64,000 bases of DNA. Source: Erysipelotrichaceae bacterium. Lineage in GTDB: Bacteria; Bacillota_I; Bacilli_A; Erysipelotrichales; Erysipelotrichaceae. Shown piece by piece: positions 41,566-50,027 of this stretch (positions within the stretch are counted from its first letter, which is position 1; each line of letters opens with the position of its first letter). The stretch is from assembly GCA_017539025.1 (NCBI GenBank), contig JAFYHT010000070.1:23819-87818 (forward strand), written 5' to 3'. A model generated the notes under the pieces. The model did no database searches. It saw only the letters and a program-made list of their open reading frames with translations, and was not told where the DNA came from. The position numbers and the translations under genes are program-made.

Positions 41566-41797
41566 ATCTTAGTCCTATTTTTTCGGCTTGTGTACCGTTT
41601 GAAAACAGAAAATTTGATTATTTTTTCAAAAGTTTCATCTACGTGTTTTTTATATAAAAATATAGTTTACAAAAACAGGATTTCATATGATATATATCGT
41701 GTCTTATAAAGTCTGTTTTCATTATCGTGTATCAATATGAAAATCGGGTCCTGTCAACGGGTACCGATCGATCTGTCTGGCATGGATTTAAAGTCTG

Positions 41798-41803
41798 TAT
41801 TAT
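41798..41803 (+). promoter_or_regulatory. -10 box of the NUDIX gene
   Basis: TATTAT is ten bases upstream of ATG 41814 with no ribosome site between, suggesting a leaderless transcript. Confidence 0.45.
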
Positions 41804-41813
41804 CATTTTTAAT

Positions 41814-42200
41814 ATGAAGAAGATATATGTTGCGGCTGCAGTCATTGAAAAGGATGAAAAGATCCTGATCGCAAAAAGAGCCTATGGAAGTCATGCGGGA
41901 TACTGGGAGTTTCCCGGAGGAAAGCTGGAGAATGGCGAAAGCTCTAAAGAGGCGATCATCAGAGAGATCTTTGAGGAATTTGAAGTAAAGATCATAGTAC
42001 AAAAATTCCTCACAAGAATAGAACATTCTTATGAGGAATTCGATCTGGTCATGGACTGCTACATCTGTCAGATAGAGGAAGGAGAGATGATCCTTCATGA
42101 TCACAGCGATATCAGATATATCGATCCGTTTGAGGATATTGAGGATATGCTGGAAGCGGATCGAAAAGTGATACAGGCGTATCGCAAAATGATAGAATAG
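41814..42200 (+). CDS. NUDIX hydrolase (MutT-like)
   Basis: 128 residues from ATG 41814; the frame is open further upstream, but MKKIYVAAAVIEKDEKILIA is the family start. The Nudix box spans about residues 36-58 (GKLENGESSKEAIIREIFEE). It resembles 8-oxo-dGTP/CTP pyrophosphohydrolases (MutT/NudG) that remove damaged nucleotides. A 13-codon ORF with a very strong ribosome site follows 20 bases downstream. Confidence 0.9.
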   Translation: MKKIYVAAAVIEKDEKILIAKRAYGSHAGYWEFPGGKLENGESSKEAIIREIFEEFEVKIIVQKFLTRIEHSYEEFDLVMDCYICQIEEGEMILHDHSDIRYIDPFEDIEDMLEADRKVIQAYRKMIE

Positions 42201-42220
42201 AGAAAAAGGAGGTACATACT

Positions 42221-42262
42221 ATGAAAGTAAGGTACATTTCCTTTGATCACAGATATCACTGA
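42221..42262 (+). CDS. Candidate 13-residue small ORF
   Basis: ATG 42221 follows AAAGGAGGT at the ideal distance and opens the peptide MKVRYISFDHRYH, stop TGA at 42260-42262. A perfect palindrome AGATATCA-C-TGATATCT (42251-42267) covers the stop codon, and a terminator lies 17 bases on. Such a strong ribosome site is unlikely to serve nothing. It may be a real small protein, the 3' relic of a longer gene, or a leader peptide. No homology can be judged at this length. Confidence 0.45.
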   Translation: MKVRYISFDHRYH

Positions 42263-42278
42263 TATCTGTTCCATATAC

Positions 42279-42305
42279 GCAAGTGTTGAGACACTTGCTT
42301 TTTAT
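42279..42305. terminator. Bidirectional terminator
   Basis: GCAAGTGT (42279-42286), loop TGAG, ACACTTGC (42291-42298), TTTTTATTT. It overlaps the end of the convergent GH43 gene. Confidence 0.85.
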
Positions 42306-43747
42306 TTGAAAGAGAAGGAAAGGAAATCGATACTTCCTTTTCCTTTGTATGTGAAATACAAAGCGATCTGATCGCTTTCAGGAAAACTGATTTCCACGTA
42401 TTCGGACCCATGCCAGTCATTGCCTGCATCTACAGGGATGATACCCAGAACTTCGCCATTGAATCTGTTTCTGATCTCAAATGATCCTTCATCGCCTCTG
42501 GTAGATACGCTGATACGACATTGTTTCGTGTATTCGAAATACTTGAATCCGGCTGTCGATCCTTCTCTCATATTTCTGATATATTGTCCCGGATCGCTTT
42601 CTCTGTCAGGGCCATCCTGTGAGAATGCCGGATGATCTTGTCTGATGTTTTCAAATCCTTCTCCCTCACAATTATCCAGATAATGCAATGCACCGTCTTT
42701 CGATGTCAGGTGGCAGGCGATAAAAGTGCCATAAGTTCCTTTTGTCTGAAGCGGACCGTCATTGAGACCGCAGCTTGTGAGTTCTGCCTGTTTGAATGTT
42801 CCATCGGGATTCATGAAGATCTTTTCAGCGATCCCCTGTCTGGCAAAGGTGGAATAGTTGGTCTGGCGATGTCCGAAGATATACCACTGATCTTTAACCT
42901 GTATCAAAGAACCGTGGTTGTTTCCGGTATAGGTAACTCTGTCTTTTTCGCTGACGATGCCGATATCGCCGTTGTCATGCAGGATGCCTTTGTATGCAAA
43001 AGGGCCTTTCGGATCATTTCCGATGCCATAGCACAGTTCATGGGAGTTCCAGGAAGAATAGATGAAATAGTATCTTTCTTCGATCTTTCTGATCGATGCC
43101 GCTTCAAAGAAATCATGTCCGGGATCTTCGCAGTCTGTGATCTCAACTTTATATGGATCACTCTTTAATGTATACATGTCATCTTCCAGTTCGACGACAT
43201 AGGCACCGGAAGAAAGCGGGATATTTCCGAATTCTTTTTCCATGAAGTCCCAGCTGAGATCAGGGGCAAAGCCCAGATAGAGATAGATATGTCCTTTTTC
43301 GATTAGGATCGCAGGGTCGAATGGATATGGATCGTTTTCTCTTTGTCCCAGGAGTTTTCCATCATTATCTTTGACATGGCCAAGGAATGAAAAAGGTCCA
43401 TCTGGTTTTTCAGCTTTCGCAACGCCGATCGATTTTGTATTACATGGGGCATAGTAAAGATAATAGTTTCCGTCTTTTCCTTGAATCGCGTCCGGCGCAA
43501 AGAGGGGATTTCTTTCTTCCTTGTTTAAAGGATCATCTTCCTTATGAAAGATGACTCCGTGATATGTCCAGTCGAAGAGATCATAGATCGGTGCAGACCA
43601 AAGGACATAATCGTTGTCGCAGAAAAAGCGGGATCCGAATCTGTCATGGGATCCATAGACATAGAGCCGATCTTCAAAGACACGCGGTTCACCATCCGGT
43701 ATGTATTCGTAGTTCGGCAGGTAGGGATTGAATATCTGTTTCTTCAT
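42302..43747 (-). CDS. GH43-family glycoside hydrolase with C-terminal beta-sandwich
   Basis: 481 residues from ATG 43747, the natural family start (KKQIFNPYLPNYEYIPDGEP); the frame is open 51 codons further upstream without a start signal. Five-bladed propeller of GH43 type: PRVFEDRLYVYGSHD, NPLFAPDAIQGKDGNYYLYY with a catalytic Asp, DPAILIEKGHIYLYLG, and HDFFEAASIRKIEERYYFIY with the acid Glu. A C-terminal CBM6-like sandwich runs from about 370 to 480. No signal peptide, so it acts on imported arabino- or xylo-oligosaccharides. Minus-strand TATAAT (43759-43754) lies six bases before ATG: leaderless. Confidence 0.88.
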   Translation of the reverse strand: MKKQIFNPYLPNYEYIPDGEPRVFEDRLYVYGSHDRFGSRFFCDNDYVLWSAPIYDLFDWTYHGVIFHKEDDPLNKEERNPLFAPDAIQGKDGNYYLYYAPCNTKSIGVAKAEKPDGPFSFLGHVKDNDGKLLGQRENDPYPFDPAILIEKGHIYLYLGFAPDLSWDFMEKEFGNIPLSSGAYVVELEDDMYTLKSDPYKVEITDCEDPGHDFFEAASIRKIEERYYFIYSSWNSHELCYGIGNDPKGPFAYKGILHDNGDIGIVSEKDRVTYTGNNHGSLIQVKDQWYIFGHRQTNYSTFARQGIAEKIFMNPDGTFKQAELTSCGLNDGPLQTKGTYGTFIACHLTSKDGALHYLDNCEGEGFENIRQDHPAFSQDGPDRESDPGQYIRNMREGSTAGFKYFEYTKQCRISVSTRGDEGSFEIRNRFNGEVLGIIPVDAGNDWHGSEYVEISFPESDQIALYFTYKGKGSIDFLSFSFK

Positions 43748-43830
43748 ATCTTCATTATAAAAGAAAGGTCCGTTTCCGGAACTATGAAGGAGGCTTTCGC
43801 TTTTCAATAATGGGGACAGGAGATGTGATA

Positions 43831-44652
43831 ATGAAAAGAATATTGATCTTACTGTTTGTTTTTTCTCTTGTGTGTTTCTGTAAAGATGTTTCCGCTTCAC
43901 CCTTGCTGATGGTCGAAGCGGAAGGGATCGTCGATGGCTACGTCGGTGAGAATATCGGTTCCAGGATCGTGGAACTGAGGCTCACCGATGAAGACTATCG
44001 ATTCGAAGTGGAAAACGATGAAGAGATCTCCGACTGGTTCACGAACATTCCTTCAGGTCTTGAAGCCTATGTACTCAGACATGAGGATCAAAGGATGCAG
44101 GTAAGTTTTGAAGGAACGCCAAAAGTTGAAAACAATGAACTGATAAGCGTTAGAGTTCCCGATGGGTACATCATCGATCTCAACAGCGATGACAGTATCG
44201 GTGATCTTGAAAACGTTCCGGATGAAAAAGGAAAGTATGAGATAGCGATCAGGATCCCTTATGCGGAATACGACAGAGAAGCGATCGTATCAGGATATGT
44301 GAATGAACAGCTGATCCCGCAGAGAGTCTATATCAGATTGCATCATACGACCTCAGAAGCTTCAATGATGCATCATCTGTTTGAAATCCATAACGGACTC
44401 ATAGGGGAGGTGGTTGAAATCCTTCCGGAAAACGTGATCGTCGTTGAGTATACGGGGATACCGCTTGAAGAAGATGATTCAAAGATCCATACGGTATTAT
44501 TGGATGAAGATCTCAAATGCGATCAGGATCTGATCGTTCCTGACAGAGAAGATGTCAGGTTTGCGATCCGGAAAAAGATTGTCGTGATACCGGATCTTCC
44601 GAAGATCGAGATCCCTGAGGTACATGTGATCCCGATCACAGGTGTGGAATGA
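43831..44652 (+). CDS. Secreted protein, unknown
   Basis: 273 residues from ATG 43831 (ACAGGAGATG upstream). A signal peptide MKRILILLFVFSLVCFCKDV with probable cleavage after SASP or DVSA. The mature part is acidic and beta-rich, with two similar stretches: VDGYVGENIGSRIVELRLTD and VSGYVNEQLIPQRVYIRLHH, which suggests a duplicated domain of about 120 residues. No known family is recognised. It is divergent from the GH43 gene and ends at a small terminator. Confidence 0.7.
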   Translation: MKRILILLFVFSLVCFCKDVSASPLLMVEAEGIVDGYVGENIGSRIVELRLTDEDYRFEVENDEEISDWFTNIPSGLEAYVLRHEDQRMQVSFEGTPKVENNELISVRVPDGYIIDLNSDDSIGDLENVPDEKGKYEIAIRIPYAEYDREAIVSGYVNEQLIPQRVYIRLHHTTSEASMMHHLFEIHNGLIGEVVEILPENVIVVEYTGIPLEEDDSKIHTVLLDEDLKCDQDLIVPDREDVRFAIRKKIVVIPDLPKIEIPEVHVIPITGVE

Positions 44653-44674
44653 AGATGCGTCATGCATCTTTTTA
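44652..44674 (+). terminator. Rho-independent terminator
   Basis: AAGATGC (44652-44658), loop GTCAT, GCATCTT (44664-44670), TTTTT. Confidence 0.8.
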
Positions 44675-44750
44675 AATATAGATACAGAATCATGAATTTT
44701 ACATCATGAAAAGCGATTTATTATAAAATAGATATATACGGAGAGAAGTT

Positions 44751-45317
44751 ATGGATAATGAAAAGATTTGCAGCTTATGCGGGCAACCCTTAAGCAGATA
44801 TGGAAACAAGAAGATCAAGGACGGAGTGCTGTGCCGAAACTGTATCAAGGCTGCTTCCCCATGGTTATCCGATGAAGACTATCTGAATCTGACTCTGGAA
44901 GACTACAAGAAACATCTGGAGTATAGAGAAAAGAATCAGGAGAAACTGGAAGGATTCAAGGCAGATAAGAGCATTGCGGGAAAGTATTCTCTGTATCTGG
45001 ATGAAACAGGAAAACAATTCGTGATCTCCAAGCGAAAAGACTACAAGAAGGACAATGCGGATGTCATCCCTCTGGATGATATCAAGGAGATCTCGATCTT
45101 TGAGGAAAGGTATCTTGACAGCGATGATGTCGATATCTGTTTCGATGTAAAACTGGATAACGCACAGATCGACAATGTCTATTTCAGAGTCAATGAGTTC
45201 CCGGGTCTGGTAAGAGATTCCGAAGAACATAAGACGACTCTGGATCTGGCTCTGTCTTATCTGGATGCGTTTGAAAATGAAGACGGCCTGGATTTTGAAC
45301 AGGCGGAAGGAGAATGA
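44751..45317 (+). CDS. DUF4428-type zinc-ribbon protein
   Basis: 188 residues. The N-terminal zinc ribbon CSLCGQPL...LCRNC (residues 7-34) matches DUF4428. A charged helical linker is followed by a beta-rich domain (about 75-165: GKYSLYLDETGKQFVIS, DVIPLDDIKEISIFEE), looking like a PH-like fold. Cytoplasmic, with no enzymatic motif. CGGAGAG precedes ATG. It heads an operon with a 57-residue basic protein and a clostripain-like protease. Confidence 0.78.
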   Translation: MDNEKICSLCGQPLSRYGNKKIKDGVLCRNCIKAASPWLSDEDYLNLTLEDYKKHLEYREKNQEKLEGFKADKSIAGKYSLYLDETGKQFVISKRKDYKKDNADVIPLDDIKEISIFEERYLDSDDVDICFDVKLDNAQIDNVYFRVNEFPGLVRDSEEHKTTLDLALSYLDAFENEDGLDFEQAEGE

Positions 45318-45318
45318 G

Positions 45319-45492
45319 ATGAGCGAAAGAAGAAGCGGCAGAAAAAAACACCTCGTGGAAGGTGAAGTAACAGAGGTCAAGAGAAGCAGCAGAGGCCTTG
45401 GCACATATGAAAGAGTCGGTGAAGGCAGCGGCTTCATGAGAGCATTCCGCAGAATGCTGAAGGGATTGAAAGATGAGAAAGAAGAAAAGTAG
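45319..45492 (+). CDS. Small basic protein
   Basis: 57 residues from ATG 45319, one base after the DUF4428 stop, with GGAAGGAGAATGAG upstream. Very basic (MSERRSGRKKHLVEGEVTEV, ending FRRMLKGLKDEKEEK) with a GLGTYERVGEGSG centre. It overlaps the start of the protease gene by 20 bases. Unknown; it is found in the same order as a linker between zinc-ribbon and protease genes and may be a nucleic-acid or membrane-surface binder. Confidence 0.65.
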   Translation: MSERRSGRKKHLVEGEVTEVKRSSRGLGTYERVGEGSGFMRAFRRMLKGLKDEKEEK

Positions 45493-47743
45493 ATTCAGTT
45501 TCATAAAGTTCCTGCTGTTTCTGGTCATCGCTTTCATACTGGTGGACTTCCTTTTGGGACTGTTCTCCAGCATGCAGACAAGCAGCAATACGGTAGATAA
45601 TACTCCGACACCTGCTCCTGCTCCGGCACAAACGGAGGAAAAGCCAAAGGATGACGAAAAGGCAGATTACAACGGATTCACTTCCAATCTGTCGACTGTC
45701 TATTCCAATAACTGGCAGCTATCCAGCAATGTCGGCAAACTTGACATGCAGGTAACTCCGGGCATCAGAGCAAAGCGTACGAAGGTCTTAGGCAATCAGA
45801 AAGATACAGTGACCATCATGGTCTACATGTGCGGTTCCGATCTGGAATCACAGGCTGCCATGGGTGTCTATGACTTGCAGGAAATGGCAAATGCCAAGAT
45901 CGCTGATAACGTCAATCTGATCGTTTATACCGGCGGTTGTACGAGATGGCATACCGATTTCATTTCGACCAAGGTCAATCAGATCTATCAGGTCGTCGGC
46001 AACGGTCAGATCGGCAACCTGGTCGACAATGCCGGTACCGGCTCAATGGTCGATCCGAATACGCTGGTCAGCTTTATCGAATTCTGTGCCGAAAACTTTG
46101 AGGCCAACCGTTATGAGCTGATCATGTGGGATCACGGCGGAGGTTCCGTCAGCGGTTATGGATATGACGAGAAATATCCGAAACGCGGTTCCATGTCTCT
46201 GGCACAGCTGGATTCCGCTCTGACAGCGGCCGGCGTGAAATTCGACTTCGTCGGTTTCGATGCCTGCCTGATGGCAACGACGGAAACAGCGCTGATGTTG
46301 TCGGAACATGCCGACTACATGATCGCTTCCGAAGAGTCTGAACCGGGCATCGGCTGGTACTACACCAACTGGCTGTCCAAGCTTTCCAACAACACATCAA
46401 TGCCGACGATCGAGATCGGCAAGAATATCGCGGATGACTTCGTTTCGATGTGTGCATCCAAGACGCCAAACCAGACAGCGACGCTTTCCGTCATCGACCT
46501 GGCTGAGATCGAGGGCATCGTTCCTGATTCTCTGACGGCGTTCTCCAAGAGCACTAACGATCTGATCGATACCGATTTCAGAACAGTCGTTTCCGCAAGA
46601 AAGGGAACGAGAGAATTTGCGCAGCAGGCGGGTTTGGACCTCGTCGACCTGGTCGATTTGGCTTCCAAGATCGATACGCCTGAAGCAAGACAGCTTTGCC
46701 AGGCTTTGATGAAGTCTGTCAAATACAACATCACTTCCAGAGGTATCTCCAATGCCTATGGTCTCTCTATCTATTTCCCATACCGTACGACGAGATATGT
46801 CAACACAGTACTCAATACTTATGACAATATCGATATGAATACGGAGTACTCCAAGGTCGTAAGGAACTTCGCTTCCTACCAGACTACCGGTCAGGTATCT
46901 TCCGGCGGTTCGCATTCCGCATATCAGAGCTACAACACATATAACAGCTCCGATTACTATTCCAACCAGGGAACGGAAGAACTGCTGATCAACCTGATGG
47001 ATCTCTTCCTTGGCGGTTCCTATTCTTCCAATGATTCCTATTCCGGCTATTACAGTTCCGGATTGGATTCCCTGTTTGGCGGAAGGGTCTCCGATCAGAT
47101 GGCGAAATACATCGTTGAGAATCACTTCGATGGCGATCTGACATGGAAAGACAAGAAGATCGCTTTAACGGAAAAACAGTGGTCGATGATCGATTCGCTC
47201 AAGCTGAATCTGTTCATGGATGACGGCAAGGGCTATATCGACTTAGGTAAGGATTCCGTATTTGATATCGATGAAAACGGAAACCTGCTGGCACCTGAAG
47301 ATCTGACATGGCTGGCGATCTCAACGGATGACAAGCAGTGGCATGTCGTGGCCTACTACGATCTGTATTCCACGATCGATGGCGACAACACGATCTATAC
47401 CGGAAGGATCCCGGTTCTGATCAATGACAAGTATGCGAATCTAATCACGATGATCGATGATGATTCAGCGCAGATCGTCGGCGCAGTTTATGACTACAAG
47501 GGCGAGGCTGATATCGTATCCAAGACACTCTATGAGCTCAGCGAAGACGATGTCATCCAGCCGGTCTGTGACTTCTACGATTATGACGGCAACTTCGTCG
47601 ATGCCTATCCGTTAGAGGGAACACTGACATACAAGGACAATCTGTCTCTTGGCGATGTCGATATCTCTTCCTACAAGACTCTGATCTCTTATGAGTTCAA
47701 GGATCTCTATGGACAGAGCTTCTGGTCAACGGCGATCAAGTAA
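45473..47743 (+). CDS. Membrane-anchored clostripain-family (C11) cysteine peptidase
   Basis: 756 residues. A basic start and one membrane helix (about 10-32), a Thr/Pro/Ala-rich linker (about 35-60), then the C11 peptidase domain: VYMCGSDLESQ, catalytic His221 in MWDHGGG, catalytic Cys265 in GFDACLMATTETALM, SEESEPGIGWYY. A Ser/Tyr/Gly-rich linker follows at about 475-545, then a beta-rich C-terminal domain. The protease is anchored with its domain outside and should cleave after Arg or Lys. It is last in the DUF4428 operon and is followed by a terminator. Confidence 0.92.
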   Translation: MRKKKSRFSFIKFLLFLVIAFILVDFLLGLFSSMQTSSNTVDNTPTPAPAPAQTEEKPKDDEKADYNGFTSNLSTVYSNNWQLSSNVGKLDMQVTPGIRAKRTKVLGNQKDTVTIMVYMCGSDLESQAAMGVYDLQEMANAKIADNVNLIVYTGGCTRWHTDFISTKVNQIYQVVGNGQIGNLVDNAGTGSMVDPNTLVSFIEFCAENFEANRYELIMWDHGGGSVSGYGYDEKYPKRGSMSLAQLDSALTAAGVKFDFVGFDACLMATTETALMLSEHADYMIASEESEPGIGWYYTNWLSKLSNNTSMPTIEIGKNIADDFVSMCASKTPNQTATLSVIDLAEIEGIVPDSLTAFSKSTNDLIDTDFRTVVSARKGTREFAQQAGLDLVDLVDLASKIDTPEARQLCQALMKSVKYNITSRGISNAYGLSIYFPYRTTRYVNTVLNTYDNIDMNTEYSKVVRNFASYQTTGQVSSGGSHSAYQSYNTYNSSDYYSNQGTEELLINLMDLFLGGSYSSNDSYSGYYSSGLDSLFGGRVSDQMAKYIVENHFDGDLTWKDKKIALTEKQWSMIDSLKLNLFMDDGKGYIDLGKDSVFDIDENGNLLAPEDLTWLAISTDDKQWHVVAYYDLYSTIDGDNTIYTGRIPVLINDKYANLITMIDDDSAQIVGAVYDYKGEADIVSKTLYELSEDDVIQPVCDFYDYDGNFVDAYPLEGTLTYKDNLSLGDVDISSYKTLISYEFKDLYGQSFWSTAIK

Positions 47744-47750
47744 GTTTATG

Positions 47751-47783
47751 AAAGGCTGTTTCCTTAAGGGAGACAGCCTTTTT
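47751..47783 (+). terminator. Rho-independent terminator
   Basis: AAAGGCTGT (47751-47759) pairs with ACAGCCTTT (47773-47781), the inner TTCC with GGGA; T-run follows. Confidence 0.82.
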
Positions 47784-47846
47784 CCTGATATCGGACGATT
47801 CTAGTTGAAAAAAAAGAGAACTTAAGAGAAAATAATATGTGCCGAT

Positions 47847-47934
47847 GCTGACTTGAGAGAGCGGTTTATCCTACCATCTTGGAAAGGTGGCGTACTGAAA
47901 GGTACCACAGGTTCGAATCCTGTAGTCAGCGCCA
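47847..47934 (+). tRNA. tRNA-Ser(GGA)
   Basis: The acceptor GCTGACT (47847-47853) pairs with AGTCAGC (47924-47930), followed by discriminator G and an encoded CCA. The anticodon stem CCATC/GGTGG encloses loop TTGGAAA with anticodon GGA (47881-47883). The long variable arm GTAC..GTAC marks class II, and the T arm is ACAGG-TTCGAAT-CCTGT. By hand the D stem has one A-C mismatch. It reads serine UCC/UCU codons. Confidence 0.93.
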
Positions 47935-47945
47935 GTGAAAAAAAC

Positions 47946-47978
47946 AGGCCTTGCTTAGAAATAAGAAGGCCTTTTTTA
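47946..47978 (+). terminator. Terminator after tRNA-Ser
   Basis: AGGCCTT (47946-47952) and AAGGCCT (47966-47972) with inner CTTA/TAAG pairing, TTTTTT. Confidence 0.88.
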
Positions 47979-48037
47979 TTGGTCTGTTTGATCAGACACA
48001 GATGTTATAATCAAGTCAGAAAGATGCGGTGAGAAAA

Positions 48038-48703
48038 ATGGGTAAAACAGTAAGATTCTATTATGTCAGACATGGTAAGACTTTGTTCAATCGCTTGGGC
48101 AGGATGCAGGGATGGTGTGATGCGCCATTGGAGGAAGAAGGCATTGCCCAGGCTTATGCAGCAAAGGAAGCACTTAAGGATGTTCCTTTTGACAGAGCCT
48201 ATACTTCAACTTCGGAAAGATGTGTCGATACAGCCCATATCGTACTGGAAGGAAGAGATGTACCTTTAACATATACAAAACTTCTGAAAGAAATGTTCTG
48301 GGGAGACTACGAAGGAGCCAGAGATGTAGAATATCCGGAAGAGATCAAGAAAAGAAGGTTCGGCAATGCCGACTGGAGCGACTGCGGCGGCGAAAATCTT
48401 CAAATGCTGAAGGAAAGAGTATTGAAGATCTATGGTCAGATCTATGATGAAAGTAATGACGGCGACAATGTCCTGATCGTTTCTCACGGTGCGATCTTCA
48501 TGCATATGGTGCAGCTGGTCTTCGGATTGAATCGCAAATACATGTATCAGCTGATGGATGAACATGGAGAAAAGATGCATCCGATCACCCACGGCTATGC
48601 AGGGATCTTTGAGATTCAGGACGGCAATTTCAGATTGCTTCAGCTCAATGGTCACTACGATGGTTTCCTGGATGATCTGAGGGCGTATGGAGCAGGCGAA
48701 TAG
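48038..48703 (+). CDS. Histidine phosphatase family (phosphoglycerate mutase-like)
   Basis: 221 residues from ATG 48038; GTG 48029 is possible. The phosphohistidine motif is YYVRHGKTLFN at about 7-17, partner residues in TSTSERCVDTA and VSHGAIFMHM. Cofactor-dependent mutase-like proteins of this length in Bacillota are usually general phosphatases. TATAAT lies at 48006-48011. A second member of the family is at 60255-60935. Confidence 0.9.
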   Translation: MGKTVRFYYVRHGKTLFNRLGRMQGWCDAPLEEEGIAQAYAAKEALKDVPFDRAYTSTSERCVDTAHIVLEGRDVPLTYTKLLKEMFWGDYEGARDVEYPEEIKKRRFGNADWSDCGGENLQMLKERVLKIYGQIYDESNDGDNVLIVSHGAIFMHMVQLVFGLNRKYMYQLMDEHGEKMHPITHGYAGIFEIQDGNFRLLQLNGHYDGFLDDLRAYGAGE

Positions 48704-48728
48704 CCTGTTTTCTTTATGCAGAAAATAA

Positions 48729-48762
48729 AACGGCATGACCCTTGGATCATACCGTTATGTTT
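48729..48762. terminator. Bidirectional terminator
   Basis: AACGGCATGA and TCATACCGTT around CCCTTGGA with one mismatch, T-rich on the right. It lies between convergent genes. Confidence 0.7.
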
Positions 48763-48780
48763 TTAATCCGTTTGTATTTC

Positions 48781-49929
48781 TTACATCAGTGACAGGAACA
48801 TTTCCTTGATGTCTTCAACTGTTACCGGTCTTGGGTTGCCAGGTGTGCAGGCATCCTTGAAGGCGTCAGCTGACAGAGCATCGACATCTTCCATCGGAAC
48901 GACACCTTTGAGGGACATGTTGATACCGACATCTTCGCCGAGCTTCTTGACAGCTGTGACGGCTGCGACTCTTGCATCTTCAAGCGGCATCGTGTAGGCA
49001 TTCTCTACGCCAAACGCTGCAGCGATGTCTCTGTATTTTTCACCTGTAACAGGTGCGTTATAAGCCATGACTGTCGGAAGAAGTGTAGCACAAGCCTTGC
49101 CGTGAGGCATGTTGTAGTATGCGGAGAGTGTATGTGCCATGGAGTGGTCAACACCCAGGCCGACATTGGAGAAGCCCATACCGGCAATGTACTGTGCCAG
49201 TGCCATTGCTTCCCTGCCTTCAGCTTCGTTCTTGACTGCACCTCTTAAGTTCTTTGCGATCATCTGGATGGCTTTGATGTGGAACATATCAGAGAGTTCC
49301 CATGCACCGCCTGTGATATAGCCTTCGATCGCGTGAGTCAGCGCGTCCATACCTGTTGCGGCAGTCAAGCCTGCAGGCATTGAGGCCATCATTTCCGGAT
49401 CGACGAATGCAACTACCGGGATATCATGGACGTCGACACAGACGAATTTTCTCTTGTTTTCCGGGTCAGTGATGACGTAGTTGATCGTAACTTCAGCTGC
49501 TGTACCGGCAGTTGTCGGAACGGCCAGGATCGGTGTACAAGGGTTCTTTGTTGCTGCAACACCTTCCAATGATCTGACATCAGCGAATTCCGGGTTGGTA
49601 TTGATGATACCGATCGCTTTGGAAGTATCCATTGATGAGCCACCGCCGATCGCAACGATGCAGTCAGCACCGGAGTCTGCGAATGCTTTGACACCTGTCT
49701 GAACATTTTCGATCGTCGGGTTAGGCTGGATGTTTGAATACAGCTCGTATGTGATGCCTGCTTCATCAAGAAGGTCAGTTACTTTTGCGGTAACACCGAA
49801 TTTGACGAGGTCCGGGTCAGATGCGACGAATGCTTTCTTGAAGCCGCGGGCTTTGATTTCATTGACGATCTCTTTCACAGCTCCTGCGCCATGATAGGAT
49901 GTTTCATTAAGGACAAAACGATTAGCCAT
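48781..49929 (-). CDS. fucO: Iron-containing alcohol dehydrogenase, lactaldehyde reductase type
   Basis: 382 residues, the length of FucO. Group III Fe-dependent alcohol dehydrogenase: NADH site AIGGGSSMDTSKAIG, TTAGTAAEVTINYVI, and metal ligands in MDALTHAIEGY, HSMAHTLSAYYNMPHGKA. It reduces L-lactaldehyde to 1,2-propanediol, an end of anaerobic fucose or rhamnose use, or works on similar aldehydes. No fucose genes are nearby, so the exact substrate is inferred. AGGAGGAATAAAT precedes ATG 49929. Confidence 0.9.
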   Translation of the reverse strand: MANRFVLNETSYHGAGAVKEIVNEIKARGFKKAFVASDPDLVKFGVTAKVTDLLDEAGITYELYSNIQPNPTIENVQTGVKAFADSGADCIVAIGGGSSMDTSKAIGIINTNPEFADVRSLEGVAATKNPCTPILAVPTTAGTAAEVTINYVITDPENKRKFVCVDVHDIPVVAFVDPEMMASMPAGLTAATGMDALTHAIEGYITGGAWELSDMFHIKAIQMIAKNLRGAVKNEAEGREAMALAQYIAGMGFSNVGLGVDHSMAHTLSAYYNMPHGKACATLLPTVMAYNAPVTGEKYRDIAAAFGVENAYTMPLEDARVAAVTAVKKLGEDVGINMSLKGVVPMEDVDALSADAFKDACTPGNPRPVTVEDIKEMFLSLM

Positions 49930-50027
49930 TATTTATTCCTCCTGTTTGTCTATACTTACAGTTTATCAGTTTGTGATTCATTTCACAATCGAAATGACTG
50001 TATAATAGTAAAGACGAGGTAAAAAAG

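Noticed and set aside
41381..41572. 63-codon frame in the gene-free stretch
   Set aside because: No ribosome site, biased composition, and it lies within the structured RNA candidate.
46397..47125. 242-codon open frame antisense to the C11 protease
   Set aside because: Shadow of the protease coding sequence with no start signal.
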